This document shows, piece after piece, positions 22,701-34,900 of a DNA stretch of 64,000 nt (position 1 is its first letter; each line of letters begins with the position of its first letter). Made by a program: the position numbers and the translations under genes. Under the pieces are notes generated by a model. The model was not told the origin of the DNA. It searched no databases and worked only from the letters and a program-made list of their open reading frames with translations. The DNA comes from Aldrovandia affinis (taxonomy: Eukaryota > Chordata > Actinopteri > Notacanthiformes > Halosauridae): positions 1,162,001 through 1,226,000 of the forward strand of contig JAINUG010000195.1 in assembly GCA_029706075.1 (NCBI GenBank). Direction: 5' to 3'.

Positions 22701-24080
22701 CAGTATACCTCCAAGAGTTTAACATTATCGTAACGAATGTCAGTTTAGAGTCTCCAATAATTTGCGAGGCTTCCCATTTCCACCGAATTTGGCTCGAAAA
22801 CTTTACGTGCAATACATCGTAATTGTACTAATTGTATCGCCCACAACAAATTGACGAATACATAAATAAAATAAAGGCTGAGGGAAAACATATCTCGGGA
22901 AAAAATATTTGGAATTAGACTAGACAATGTTAATGGTTTGCGAAATTGCAGCAGTCCCCACACAACCTGTCTTTTTACACAGAAGGGTATATTGTCACTC
23001 ACCTTTTTGCTCCTGGACAGTCGTAACCTCCGCACTGTCCCAAACTGTTCGAAGTACTGTCGGAGCTGGGGCTCAAAGAGTCCGTTTGGAAGGTGGCCGA
23101 CGTAAATCACGCCGGGGGTAATAGACTCACGCTAAGGAACAGAAAAACGGTCTGTTACATCTGAGTGATTGATATTCACCTCACTGTCACTCATTTTAAA
23201 AATCATTATTTTGCCAATTCCCTCGCCTTCATTGTCGTGAACCTGGCTATTCGATGAAAATATAATTTATATAGTCAAAATATTTTTTGCCAACTAGCCA
23301 TATGCAACCGCGATACTCACAAATAGGGACTGGCTATGTAAATTCGCTAGGTAGGATTATTTAATCTTAAAAATAATAACAGTCCCGTCCATTACAGAAA
23401 CTGTAGGCACATGGGTTTCATTGCACTGCTACTAAAGCAAGCAATAAGCTTAATGTACCACTTCCCTTTAGGCACAGTTATCTTGCCCCAGATAACAGAC
23501 ACATCTGGGGCAATTTTCAGACTCTGCCTACAAATATTTCATCTCCTTTGCACATAATATATACAATATTTATAATATATCATTTGTATATAGCGGTTAG
23601 CCATCTAAATGCGAGTGTTATTCAGAAGTAGGGACTGGCTTTGCAGGTTTACCTACGGTAACGTTACTGCAGGGGTAATCTGCCAGTGGCTAAATTAACT
23701 AGCTAGCTAATGTAAACTTGGAGAAGGCCAGCACACGCTACACGCTACACGCACTATCGTCCTAGAGGGGTATACAGGCTGTCTAACTAGCGATCGGTCT
23801 AGGTAAAGTAGTTCCCGGTCGAATGGTATGAGAGATCAGAAAAACTATGACTGAAGCTATGTGGCAGCTACCCGAACTCGACTCCTAAGTTTAGCTAGCC
23901 AGCGAGCGAGCGGGTGAACACAGCCGTCGCATGGCATGGTTCTCGGGAACTTACTTTCTTTGGACGCTTTTTCACCTCCTGTACTTTCTTCTTGAATTCA
24001 GCCTCCTCCGTCGGGTTTAAAGCCAGCAGGTTTTTGGCCTTTTTGGCCGGTTTGGCAGAGGGCGATTTGCCTTCAGCCAT
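19796..24080 (-). CDS. NIFK: NIFK, nucleolar RNA-binding protein that binds the Ki-67 FHA domain
   Basis: Six coding exons: 24080-23955, 23131-23003, 22423-22315, 21898-21687, 21508-21446 and 19957-19796. All are GT-AG, the frame is continuous, and they encode 266 residues (human 293). One RRM spans about residues 49-125, with RNP2 near 51-56 (IYVGHL) and RNP1 at 90-97 (KGYAFVEF), followed by the family match [13 protein letters not shown] basic stretch with [15 protein letters not shown] follows. The last exon keeps TPLCTP (residues 216-221), equivalent to the human phosphothreonine site bound by the Ki-67 FHA domain, then LEKRKS and an acidic run. The start gives MAEGK; an upstream in-frame ATG at 24101 is possible but lies beyond the family N-terminus. 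The acceptor at 21898 was chosen because it restores the family's C-x-x-x-P-P spacing. NIFK acts in the nucleolus in pre-rRNA processing and on mitotic chromosome surfaces. Introns 1, 2 and 5 carry H/ACA-like RNAs. Confidence 0.93.
20189..20448 (-). repeat. LINE-like 3' end insertion
   Basis: ATCAATCAATCTTTATTTGTACAG followed by AAAGTGCTTTGCAC and an A-rich body is a typical inverted LINE 3' end. It splits the duplicated NIFK segment within GAAAATAT. Confidence 0.7.
20576..20707 (-). ncRNA. Box H/ACA snoRNA-like sequence, copy 1 (NIFK intron 5)
   Basis: The 132 bases on the NIFK sense strand fold as two hairpins. In the 5' hairpin a short lower stem (GGCAGAG with CTGTGCC) and an internal loop lead to an 11-bp upper stem, TTGCCCCAGAT with ATCTGGGGCAA. 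The hinge has AAAGGA, which fits ANANNA. In the 3' hairpin the lower stem is GGTACAT with ATGTGCC, and the upper stem is ATTGC with GCAAT. ACA then lies three bases from the end (ACAGTT). Vertebrate H/ACA RNAs guide pseudouridylation and are usually processed from introns. I cannot assign it to a named SNORA. Confidence 0.75.
21446..21508 (-). other. NIFK: NIFK coding exon 5 (short)
   Basis: A 63-base exon, too short to stand out by itself. It encodes [13 protein letters not shown] and eight further residues, matching the lysine-rich QVLRKKKKK stretch of human NIFK. It has good splice sites (CTGAAG acceptor, GTAAGT donor). Confidence 0.85.
21935..22188 (-). repeat. SINE-C copy in NIFK intron 3
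   Basis: The minus strand has the CTCGAAAGAGACGATGCG body and an AATTGGATGCCAAAATGGGAG 3' end. The head is missing. Confidence 0.7.
22190..22250 (-). repeat. SINE/LINE 3' tail fragment in NIFK intron 3
   Basis: The minus strand shows GTCGCTCTGGATAAGAGCATT...GCTAAATGC with AAAATGTAAAATGTA repeats. It ends about 65 bases from exon 3. Confidence 0.75.
22515..22646 (-). ncRNA. Box H/ACA snoRNA-like sequence, copy 2 (NIFK intron 2)
   Basis: It is the same length and architecture as the other two copies but the most diverged. The lower stem is fully paired (GGCACAG with CTGTGCC). The upper stem is TTACCCCAGATG with CATCTTGGGTAA, where a G-C pair of the other copies has become A-T. The hinge offers ATACAA or ACAAAA (ANANNA), and the end is ACAGTT. 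One stem mismatch is present. Outside these 132 bases little similarity to the other copies remains, so selection on the RNA is a reasonable inference. Confidence 0.8.
23399..23530 (-). ncRNA. Box H/ACA snoRNA-like sequence, copy 3 (NIFK intron 1)
   Basis: It is nearly identical to copy 1 in both hairpins and ends ACAGTT. The hinge reads TAAAGGGAAG, one base off the ANANNA consensus, so this copy may be weaker. Its flanks match those of copy 1 over several hundred bases, marking it as the likely source of the copy in intron 5. Confidence 0.75.
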
Positions 24081-24365
24081 TGAAACTCTGATCGTAGTCA
24101 TCTTCAAATATAAGATGTGTCTGGGGGTACTACTTGAGCACACTACACAGCTCACTTACGGACCACGTTGTTCCTTCTTCCCCAGCGATATAAAAACCAA
24201 CGATATTTGACTGAGTTCTGTCTGTATGAACATGTTATATTTGATATAGCGCCACCTATCGAGTAGGAGGGTAAAATGTCCTGTCTGAACAAGTAGAGGT
24301 AGCCTTAGTACATTTAGATGTAATTTCAAGATATTCTGACTTGAAGTGTCTTACCTCGCGTTTAT

Positions 24366-25150
24366 ATACAGGTAACTGCCCAAATAAAGGAAGCACTTGA
24401 GGGATACAAAGTATATTGAAAGCAGGTGCTTCTACACAGGTGTGGTTCCTGAGCTAATTATACAATTAACATATATAAAAATGCTGGACAGGCCCAGTTG
24501 CCCATTATTTTTGTTACCATGGCTAGAAGATAGAGATCTCAGTGACTGAAAAAGAGAGGTGATTGTTGGGGCATGTTGGGCAGGAGCTTCAGTGACAAAG
24601 ACCGCTCAAATTGTTCATGTTTCATGAGGAACAGTGAGTAAGGTGATGTTAGCATGGAAGTCTGGGGAAATAAATCATCTACTAAAGGGTCTGTCTACTC
24701 CTCGGCCATCGGTTTGAGATGCAAGGCAAAACAGAAGAGCAGCTCTGATTCAGGTGACTACAAATATTAATCTAGGGTGTGAGCAGGCAGTATCAAGAAA
24801 ATAATGTTAGTCGCTTGTTTCCCACAGTGAATGGTTCTAGTGGCTCTGTTATGGTGTGGGGTGCATTTTCCTGACATGGTTTAGGTCCACTCAACCCCTT
24901 AGAGGGCAAGGTATACACCAATAAATACAAAGCCATTCTAAGTGATCACCTTCATCCTATGGTGAAGCATTTCTATCCTGATGGGAGTGGTCTCTTCCAG
25001 GATGACAATGCCCCCATCCACAGGGCACGAGTGCTCACTGAATGGTTTGATGAGCATGAATTGCAATTTGTTCCCATCAAAAATCCCATTTATACCAATG
25101 CAAAGTCCCTAGATACCCTAGAGGGAATAACATTTTACATAATATTATAT
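24366..25150 (+). mobile_element. Tc1-like transposon remnant
   Basis: The left inverted repeat TACAGGTAACTGCCCAAATAAAGG starts at 24369. Inside are degraded transposase pieces, including SGLFQDDNAPIHRARV and TEWFDEH around 24980-25060, with a catalytic-type D-D-N. Stops and deletions are frequent and the right inverted repeat is not intact, so it is inactive. Confidence 0.85.
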
Positions 25151-25384
25151 GCACAGGAATAAAACATTTCTTCAAGGTCCATATCCAAAATTAACACTAA
25201 GTTGTTTCTTATTTCTGTTGAACAATTTTTTATTTTTTTACCAGCATTACATTTGTGAAATAACTAATAGAAAATATTAGAGAATAATTAGTAGTGGCCA
25301 GACACAAGTAGAGTCTATGCCAAAGCGTATTGAAGCTGTCCTGGCGGCTCGTGGTGGTCAGCTCCCTATTAAGACACTATGTTA

Positions 25385-25530
25385 TTGTTTCCTTTATCTA
25401 AAGAGTATCTAATACTGCATCTAGCCTAGACTTGAATAGCCCAAGTGTTTCTGCCTCTACTACCCGACCTGGCAAGCTGTTACAGGCATTGACAACTCTC
25501 TGTGTAAAGAAAAATTTCTTAATATCCGTT
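25385..25530 (+). repeat. Interspersed repeat E, partial
   Basis: It shares the AAAGAGTATCTA...TGCATCTAGCCTAGACTTGAATAGCC body with the copy at 3567-3805. Confidence 0.7.
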
Positions 25531-25906
25531 CATATACATGAACTTATTACAGTAAGAAAATGAAGACATTTTCAGTATGTTATCAATATCTTCAATATAT
25601 TGTCATTGTGCAGCCAGCTACAGCGGGCCCTAATGGCTATTACTAATGTCGCTTCTACTTCAACCATGTGAAAATTAATCTACAATTGCTACTCAAAACT
25701 ATTCAGCGAGCGGGAGCTGGCTAATTAATGAGCAATAGAGGGCGCATATATCAGCCAGGGTAGAAAGAGAGAGAGAGAGAGGGAGAGAGGGACAGAGAGG
25801 GAGAGAGGGGGCGGGGATGCTGTCATTTAAAAGGACGTTTGCGTTCGTGTTATCAGTAAACCGGGGAAGTCGAAGGCTTACTGTTGCGTTCTCCCACGTA
25901 GTCAAA

Positions 25907-28900
25907 ATGGCAACAAAAATAATTTACTTCACGGTGAACGGGCGACCCGAGCAAGCAGAGTTTAATTTCGACTGTCCTTCTCAAGATGTCAAAGGTAGGC
26001 ATACTAAAGTTATTTGTTTATGTTTATGCAATTTTTACGTTGTGAATATATTTCGGTAACATTGTATGAAACCCACGAAGTGCAATAGAAGGTGGTTTGC
26101 GATGTGTGTACAAGGTTAATGTAGGCTGTAATCTGGAGCACAACATGGATTGAAATGTACATGCTTTCATATTTGCACATAGAAAAAAAACTATTAAAAA
26201 TGTGTTAGTGAAAATAAGACACGTTCTAGGCTTGTTTTTTTTTTTTTTTGGGGGGTCTAGGCCTGGGTTCCCTTTTGTTAAGCGTTTTGTAACAATACAT
26301 TTGTGAAAAGCGCTATACAAATACATTTGATTTGATTTGATTTAAAGAAATGTTACACAAATACATCAGGAATTATCAGTGGTTCAGAATTATTACAAAG
26401 ATGGAACTGAAGCATGTCAGTAGAGTGGTTCATTGACAAATCAGCACAACAGTGGATGTAACAATATACGCTTGTTTGTTTACTGTGTACAGTTTATAGC
26501 AGTATCACACAATCTAAGGCCATTAATTGTCACTATCATTTACAATTCAGTCAAGTAACACCCCTATCTGTATAAAGTTAATGTTTATCTGTATATAACT
26601 TTGTTACTGAGTTGAGAGAGTCTTCTTCCTGTAGATAGCATAATATTATTTCTGCTATGAATTGAAATATATTGCGTTCAGACTGAGATTCAATCAATCA
26701 GACTTTCTGTATTTAAAATCTTGAAGTTTAAGTTCTTGATTAAATACTGAACACGAACACAACTCACACACCCACAGTAGCCTATACATGGTTTTAAAGT
26801 AATTTTAATGTCTTTCCCTAAATATTTATTTGTTTATCTATCCACGTCTTTTGAATGAGTTGTTTTACATAGAAGTTGCTTCATTGATACCCTTTGTGTG
26901 TATACACCTGTGATAAACCGCTTTCTTACTTCTCTTGAGAATCACGTCAAAGATGGACCATCATTTAAAAGCTGCCTCACAGGGCAGAAGTGGTTCTGAT
27001 GGTGTTGGATGCATTTTGATGCAACTTTTAGCAAGGCACAAACCTGTCTTCCAACATTTGGAGAAGCACCCTTCCTTCTGCATTTATAAGATTTGCGTTC
27101 CCTGGCTCTCCTGCATTCCTGATCCCTTTTGGTATCAGTTTGGTCCTCACTGTAAATGTGACCTGCTTGGGCCTCCCGCGTGGTCTAGTGGTTTCAATGT
27201 CCGACGCTGGCCACGGCGACGGGGGTTCGATTCCCCGTCGCGCCAGAGTCTGCTCTGGCCGGGAGTGCCATCAGGGCAGCAATCAGCTGTCCGCCCCAGG
27301 GAGGGGGCGGACAGCTGATTAGAAGGCATTTACAGCACACACAGTTTGCTGCGCACAGGAGTGGTTCTGGGGTACCGGAATTACAGTCGACAGCTCAGCG
27401 AATGCTGTCTCGCAGGAGGCAGCGCTTCACCTTTGTCACTGCCGGTCACAGGACTACGGCAGCGAACTACGAGGGAGGGGATTGAACTAAGCACAGCGGG
27501 AGTAATTGGCTACCAAATTGGAAGAAAAACGGGTAAAATCGAGAAAAAAAAAAATATATATATATAAAATGTGACTTGCTTGGTCCGGTGTTGGATATCG
27601 GTGGATATGGTTGGAGAAGGCCACCATCAGAGGGCTCATCCAACTTGGGTTGGTTGTGTTGTAATTAACCAACTATTGCCAGTCTATCAGCAACCAGTGT
27701 TGGACCGGTAATGCCAATCTATATTTCACCAACATCAGTAAGCAGCCAATTTTTGCATTCTGAAGGTCCTGATAACTTTCCCCCAACAAGGCCAAACACG
27801 TGGCTATCATTCAACAGCCTACATTGGCCAGAGGTTGGTACATTAATATAGTCCAACGGTTGGTGGCCACATGTTGTTTCCCAAAGAGCAAACTAAATTA
27901 AGGCAACTTGGATGATTTTTGTTTGGTTTGCAGATGACAGAACCTCATGTTGGATCACCGATATAATTTAGGCCACATTCCGGGGTCACATTTACTGGGC
28001 TGATCGTTCGAACCACGGGTTAGAAGAGTTTTGTATGGCTGCCTGAAACAGGATCAGGTGGAGTCATAATTCAGACCGAGTTAAAAGAGCAAAACCATCT
28101 AGTACACTCATTCCATCGAGGGCCGAGTGTATGCAGGTTTTTGTTGCAACCAATGCACTACACCAGGTGATTTCACTAATTAGCTCACTTCTTCAACAAA
28201 GGAGGGAACCTAATTGAAATCACCTGGTGTACTGCATTGGTTACAACAGAAACCTGCACACACTCGGCCCTCGATGGAATGAGTTTGACACCCCTGGACT
28301 CTAGTAACATAAAAATACAGTGGGTATGAAAATAAGGTTTTAATAATGTCCATTCACACTTTTCTGTGAATGGCACAGCGAGCCTTTGTGCACACGTCGT
28401 GTGTGCTGCCCATGATTAGATAACGATAAAGGAGTGTGTCTACAGCTTGTTCTTCAGAGGTCGCCCCCTGGTTTGAGGAGCAAATGGAGGTGACAGCCCG
28501 CTTTGTTGCTGAAGGGCTTTGCCTCTCGGCAGACACATGGCCCCCTCAGTGTTTAGTGCTTCAGACTTCTCTATTGTGAGGAGCGCGGCGCTCAGAGGAG
28601 CGCACGCTATTTATACACAAGCTGTCAAAATGCAGGCGCAATTGACTTCGCCCACAGTAAGAGAACCCTGCCGGGACCTACAGAAATTAAGGTAGCCAGA
28701 TAAACCGATCTACCACCACATTGGTTATGGTCCTTGAATACATTTTCAGAGCCTTTTGGAATACTGATGTGGTTCTGTGTGGCTCAGTTGGTAGAGCACG
28801 GCGTTGGCAACGCTTAGGTTGTGGGTTCAATTCCCACTGGAACCACATATAGTGAAAAAAATTTATGCATTCACTCCTGTATAAATGGCATATATAATGG

Positions 28901-31900
28901 AGACTTAGTGGGCAGCAGTGGCTGTCAGCAGTTTAACCTAAGAGGTTTTATTTCAAATGTATGCTTAATTGGAATTTGGAATTAGTTCAAGAAAGAAAAG
29001 TAAATCTTTGATGGACAAGCCCACACTGTTACCCACCCTCTGTGGCCTCCTGTGTGTTGTAGCCATTCGAGGCCAGGTTGTGGGCTAACTTGTCATGGGG
29101 GGACACAGGACGGTAATCTGTCTTTCTGCGTCGTGGGCCTGTTCTCCAGACCTGTTCCGGGCGGCAGCTGAGGCAGGCCCCCATGACATCCTGAAGCTGT
29201 ACAACACCAAGGGGAACATCATTAATATCTCCCCCCAGCTAGAGCCCAACAGCCCCCACGCCTGCTACAAACTGGAGGTGGTGGCTACAGACTGCAAGAG
29301 GGAGCCTTTAGGTATGGCGTACCGTTGTCGGACTTGCCAAGCAGCTGCACCGATGATATTGCACTACTTAAATGTATTGAGAGTGTAAAAGTTTCCAATT
29401 TTATGATTAGATTTAGCTTGCGGGTTAATAATGTTGCTGCAGAATTATTGGCAGTATCCTAAACCTGAACCACTGCCTTGAAGTAATAAATATGTAAACA
29501 TTCACCCTGTGGTACAAACTGACTGCATTAGATTGCTGACTGCACAAACTGATTAAAAAAATACATCTACCTGTAGTTCATACACCACAGCTCTTAAAGG
29601 TCACAAGCAAAGTATTTTTTTTCAAATAAAATAAACTTACAGAGCACAATATTGATTTTCCACAAAATTGAAATCAATATTTTTCATGTTGTGGTATTGC
29701 AGGTGCAGAGCTTGCGGTTGCTTTAGGATTTGACCTTTCCTCTATGGAGAAAAGGTGAGGTTATTCTTTTGATATATGCTATTTAATATACAGTATGCCA
29801 TTGTTTGACAGACATGAGTGGAATATTCCTTCTCTCAGCCTGAGGAAGAACTCAATCAGAACCCTGGAACAGAGGTTCCCGGGTTCTTGCTTTAGACTAA
29901 ACCAGATGGTCTGCTCCATATTCTTAACACTGAATGTTCTACTTCTGCTATCCGTGAAGCTGATTTTTTGCCTCATTATAAATATTTCTTCAGGACAAAA
30001 CATTTAATGGCAAAATACCTGTGTTCTGTCCCTGGGCATACCTACTCATGAATATTCATAAACTGTAATATAGCACCAGAATGATCCTGTTACCAACCAG
30101 ATCCTCCTTAAATAAGAAACTACAGCGCCTCCTGGTGGTGTAATGGTAAGAGTGTCCGACCGGGATGCATGTTACCCACTGCGACCGGGGTTAAATTCCC
30201 AGTCCCAAATTCGTGCCAATTTCAGCTCTGGCAGGAGTGCCGCTGGGGGGGGCAATTGGCTATCCACCCCAGAGAGGGGGGAGGTATGAGCTCACTGCAT
30301 ATAAGAGTGGCTCTATGTGTACCGGAGTTACAGTTGATGGCTTGGCGAGTTCCGGCTCGGAGGAGGCGGTACATCGCCTTTGTCACTACGGCAGTGAACT
30401 CACAATACAAGGGGGGGATAGTTGACATGAAAAGAGCGTATAATTGACTACTAAGTTGGGAGAAAATGGGGAAAAATCTGAAAAAAATAAATAAATAAGG
30501 AAGTTCAGTGAATGTAAAGGAACGCATGAGCTGACTATCTGGTTGCAGTCGAGGATCTGTGGTCTTTGTGCTCGCCCAGAGTAAGGGTCCGTTGATCGAT
30601 GCCTTCTACTCAGATTGCAGAGCCTGGAGAAGAAGATCTTGATTGAGGCCGGGGAGACACCCTCTATCGTTTATGAGATGAAGGACCAGGTAGAGTTGTT
30701 CCGTGAGAAACTTGAGGTACGATGGCAACCAACCGTTCGTTGTCTTCATTTTCTACAGGTGATGTCATTCATTTTCTACAGGTGATGTCATTCATTTTCT
30801 ACAGTCTGCTTTTAATGCGTCTGACTATTTGAGGACTTAAGTGACTTAAGTACACTACCCTGTAGGCTTTTAAAACATTTTATCAGATTTTTTACCCGTT
30901 TTTCTCCTAATTTGTTGGCCAATTATACCTTTTATTGTTCCAACTATCCCCCCACCCCACCCAAGCCCACCGCTGGCCTGTTCTGATACCGGTAGTGGCA
31001 GGAACAATGAACCGCCTCCTCCGAGACAGAACTCGCTAATTGCCGACCGTGATTCTGATACAGCCAGAGAAGCTCTCTGCAGCGAGCTCATGCCGGCTTC
31101 TCTCCCCCCTCCCTGGGGTGGACAGCCAATCGCCGCCCCCTAGTGGTGCTCCCGGACCCTGTAGACTTTTTTGGGAAATTCTTAGAATTAATACATGGCT
31201 GGAATACATCAGTGCTTGGGGAGCGCTGCTATGCAGAAATGGGTCCATCCATCCATTTCCCACCAACAGAGCGTGGAACATCTGAGCTGGCTGGGCCTTT
31301 TCAAGGAGCTGTCGGAGGGGAAATGTAAACCATCCCCCTTCTACCACAAGAGGGCGCTACGCAAGACCCGCGAGGAGTGTGAGCACGTGCGGGAAAAGTT
31401 TGTCCAGATGAGGCGAGTATCTTTAACCGTTAACTTGTAGGCATTTGGGGAAAACATAGACAGTAGAATGGTTGATTTTGTAGGCTTACAATTATTTTTT
31501 TCCTTTCAAATAAATTCTGAACACTATTTTTGGTGTATTCTGAACACTAAAATAAACAAACCCTCTCATAGAATTCTCACAGCATACCTATAACATCGTA
31601 TAATAATGTTACAAGTTACCACACATGTCACTGTGAAAATTTTCCTGGTTTCACAGTAAAAACTGGTGGTCCTGCGTGATCAAAAAAAAAAAATATATAT
31701 ATATTTTAATACATTTGTTTTAGAGTTTTTCCCAGTTTTTCTCCCAATTTGGTGAGAAATTAATTCCCTCTTTCTTTTGATTCGCCCTCCCCCATGAGCC
31801 CGCCTCCTGTCACTACGGGTCTAGCTAATACCCTGAGGCCGGCAATGATCCGCCTCCTCCGAGATGGAACTCGCCCACCTACCTTACAGGGACGCCCTCC

Positions 31901-34900
31901 GCGCTTCTCGGTGGACTTGTGCTGGCTCACCCTCCCCCTGGGGCAGACAGCCAATCGCCGCCCCGAACGGGGCTCCCGGCCAGAGCCGGGCTGGCACAGC
32001 CGGGTTTCGAACCGCAGCTGCAGTGGGCAACTTGCATTCTGGGCGAATGTTTTAACTGTTACGCCAAATGAGGCCCCCCGTGATCACAAAATATTGAGTA
32101 AATAGTTCATTTCAGCTCTAGAATCATTCGGTTGAAGTTATGCTAATATATATTGTCATGCATCTGCTTGAGGGATTGTGTTGGGATTGCTGGAGGGTCT
32201 GTAACCGTTGTCGTTCACAGCTCCCTGGAGGTCACTGAGGAGGTGAGACAGTATCTCAAAACTCCCACCTTCGACAACTGGTGAGTTTGCCTCCATCTGC
32301 CAGCCTCCACACACTGTGTGGGCCTTTTGACTACTGAACACCACACAGTCTCAAAAGGACTTTCCCTTTCACCTTAACCTCATGCACATGGGGGGCACTC
32401 GATGCCATAGCTGTGACTGACTTCTGAACAGCACTTCCACATGTCTGGGGCAGAGATTTCTAATCACATGAAAGGTTAATGGCCGCAGACTGAAACCTGA
32501 GAATTGTAGCTGCTTTTACGCTGATTCAAATAGACAGGAGTTACCCAGAACCGCACGGAAAAGTGACACATCCCGATTTTCTGCAGGCTTGCCTGTCTCA
32601 GATTTGAGCTTTTAGTCATCTTACAAGTATCTCAATGTTTTTTAAAATCTTTTTCACTCAGTCTGTTTTCAGAGTTGAAAAGGGATATGGTTCATTTTAT
32701 GGCACAAGGACCCTTTAAATCGACAGTTAAAATAAAAATAAAATAATAATAATCTTTTTAATGAACGTTGTAATTAAGGGGACGTTGTCGGGCCGCAGAT
32801 ACAGAAGGGTGAGAGAGCTTGTGAGAGACGTGTGCTCGAATGTTGAAATCTGACCGGGACGCGTAAACACCTGCGCTTGCGACGGCAGCGCGTGAATGTG
32901 GCCGAGCTCGGCCCCTTTGTTGTCCTCCTGAGAGAAAGCAGGATAATTAATTCCTTTCATCTAATGGCGATGCGCACATCAATATGAGCGGCCACGGTTC
33001 AGCCATTAAGGGTTAGGGAATAATAAAAAAAACAAGCTCCTCTGAATGGATTGCATTAAAATATCACACAATGGGAGCGCATTAAAGTCGCCTTGAAGCA
33101 GAAATCATGAAAGGACATTATATAACTTCCGCAATATGCTGGTTATGATCCTTGTTTGGAGAAAAGGTACTTTTCATGTTTGATATCAACACTAAATCAA
33201 AAACCGTACTGCTCAATGTGCCCCCTATTTCCGGGATGGTGTCACATCTGTTTTGACCATTGTTGTTGTCATCATAAATAATGTCCATTGAGAATGCACC
33301 TATCAGAGTCGTCCCTCGCAGAGTATGGTAATAAGCATAATTAACATATAAAGCTACTAAACCAAAATGGACACCGGGAGCACCAGCTTGGTAGGACTGG
33401 TAGCTAGTCATGTCTCCAAATTTGCGCTGCAACGTCTTTGGTTGCTCCAGAGCTAACGTTAATGCTGACAGTCTCTTCACAGGCTTCCAAACGAACCCCA
33501 AAGAAGACATTGGGTGAACCTTTTAGTACCTTTTCTAACAATGTGCACATTACTAGTGCCACACGAATCTGCAGAGCTCATTTCACCCAGGATTCCTTCA
33601 AAAACGTCAACTCTCCATCCTTTCAAAAGATACTAACCGGAAAGGAAATGTCTGGTTGAAGGGAATAAGGTGGTGATGGAGAGAAGTGTGTTGCAGACTC
33701 CTCTTGAAATTCTGTCATGTGGTTCAGAGCCAGAATGAGAAGCATTGCCTCATCAGGGAGGGAGCTTTTGGAAAAAGGTTCCCCTACCTGCTCATGAGAT
33801 GACTGTTTAGGAAAAGCGAGGGAGAGAAGCCATTACAGCGATGTTTTTTTTTGCGAGGAATGATTCCTTCATTTCATCCATACCTTAGATCGCTGGTATG
33901 TGAGCTGTAAGGTTTGCTCTCAGCGTACAATAGCCACAACCCAGCTTATTCGTGGTGCCTTTACGGTCTTTACGGTTATCAATCTTCAATCTTTATTTTT
34001 GTACAGCGCCATTTACAAACAGGTTGTCACACAGCGCTTCACAATTGGCATTTTCCAGAGGAAATCAAAAAAACAGAAAACCATTGGAGCCAATGTGGGA
34101 GACTGGAAAATTATTCCCTGACCCCTTAAAAGGCGGTTGAGATGAACTCCTGGAAAATGGTGGGATACAGAGAAAAACAAATAGTCCTTGAGGCTCATGA
34201 GGCTTAACAGACCACTGGAAGGGCATTCTAAGTGTAGGGGAGGGGTGGACCTCATCCCTCCAGATACCAGGGCAGGGCGGGGGATGGAACCAGCAGCTAG
34301 GGTCCGGGCCAGCGGCATCCGGCTAACACATGGCAGGTAACACATGGTTATGTCACGGCGATGTCGTGTCTGCATTGCGAGGGCGTTTCGTTGTGTTGGG
34401 CAGGCAGTGGGAGGACACGGAGATCATGGTGCTGCTCCAGGTGATGTACACAGACCTCGACTTCATGCCCGCCTTCAACATCGAGGTGGAGGTCCTTCAG
34501 CAGTTCCTGTACGAGGTCTACCGCCGCTACAACAACATCCCCTTCCACAACTTCAAGCACTGCTTCTGCGTCACGCAGATGGTGAGGGAAGGGGCGGGAC
34601 GTCCATATCACTGCAACGCCTGATTGGGCAAGGACACCCAGGATCCTGTGTGTCTAGTGTCAGAAAGCTGCCAGTCAAGACAAATCTAGAGTCAGATCAA
34701 TCACTAATTGTACACCAGTTTCAATCATATTGTCTGCACCAGGGTGAAAGCAGGTCACATTATGGATTGCTGGATTTTCACCAAGTGGTTGAGTCAAGAG
34801 TTTGATATAATTTGGCCCCAAAAAATAGATGCGCAGAATCACACTAACTGTATCGATGTTGCTATGGTCATGATAAAACATCAGTGACAAGGTTGTTAAT

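Larger units (their letters stand above)
24081..25906. promoter_or_regulatory. Head-to-head promoter interval between NIFK and the PDE9A-type gene
   Basis: The two start codons lie 1.8 kb apart on opposite strands. About 0.8 kb of this is a Tc1 remnant and 0.15 kb an interspersed repeat. The part next to PDE9A (25760-25812) is GA-rich. No specific promoter element was recognised. Confidence 0.45.

Noticed and set aside
28771..28850. tRNA genes (box A and box B present)
   Set aside because: All such heads in the window are followed by SINE bodies and tails and recur many times; the acceptor stems are not intact tRNAs.
33118..33510. A minus-strand frame of 130 codons in PDE9A intron 6
   Set aside because: No domain, no splice partners and an antisense position in an intron; probably chance or old repeat.
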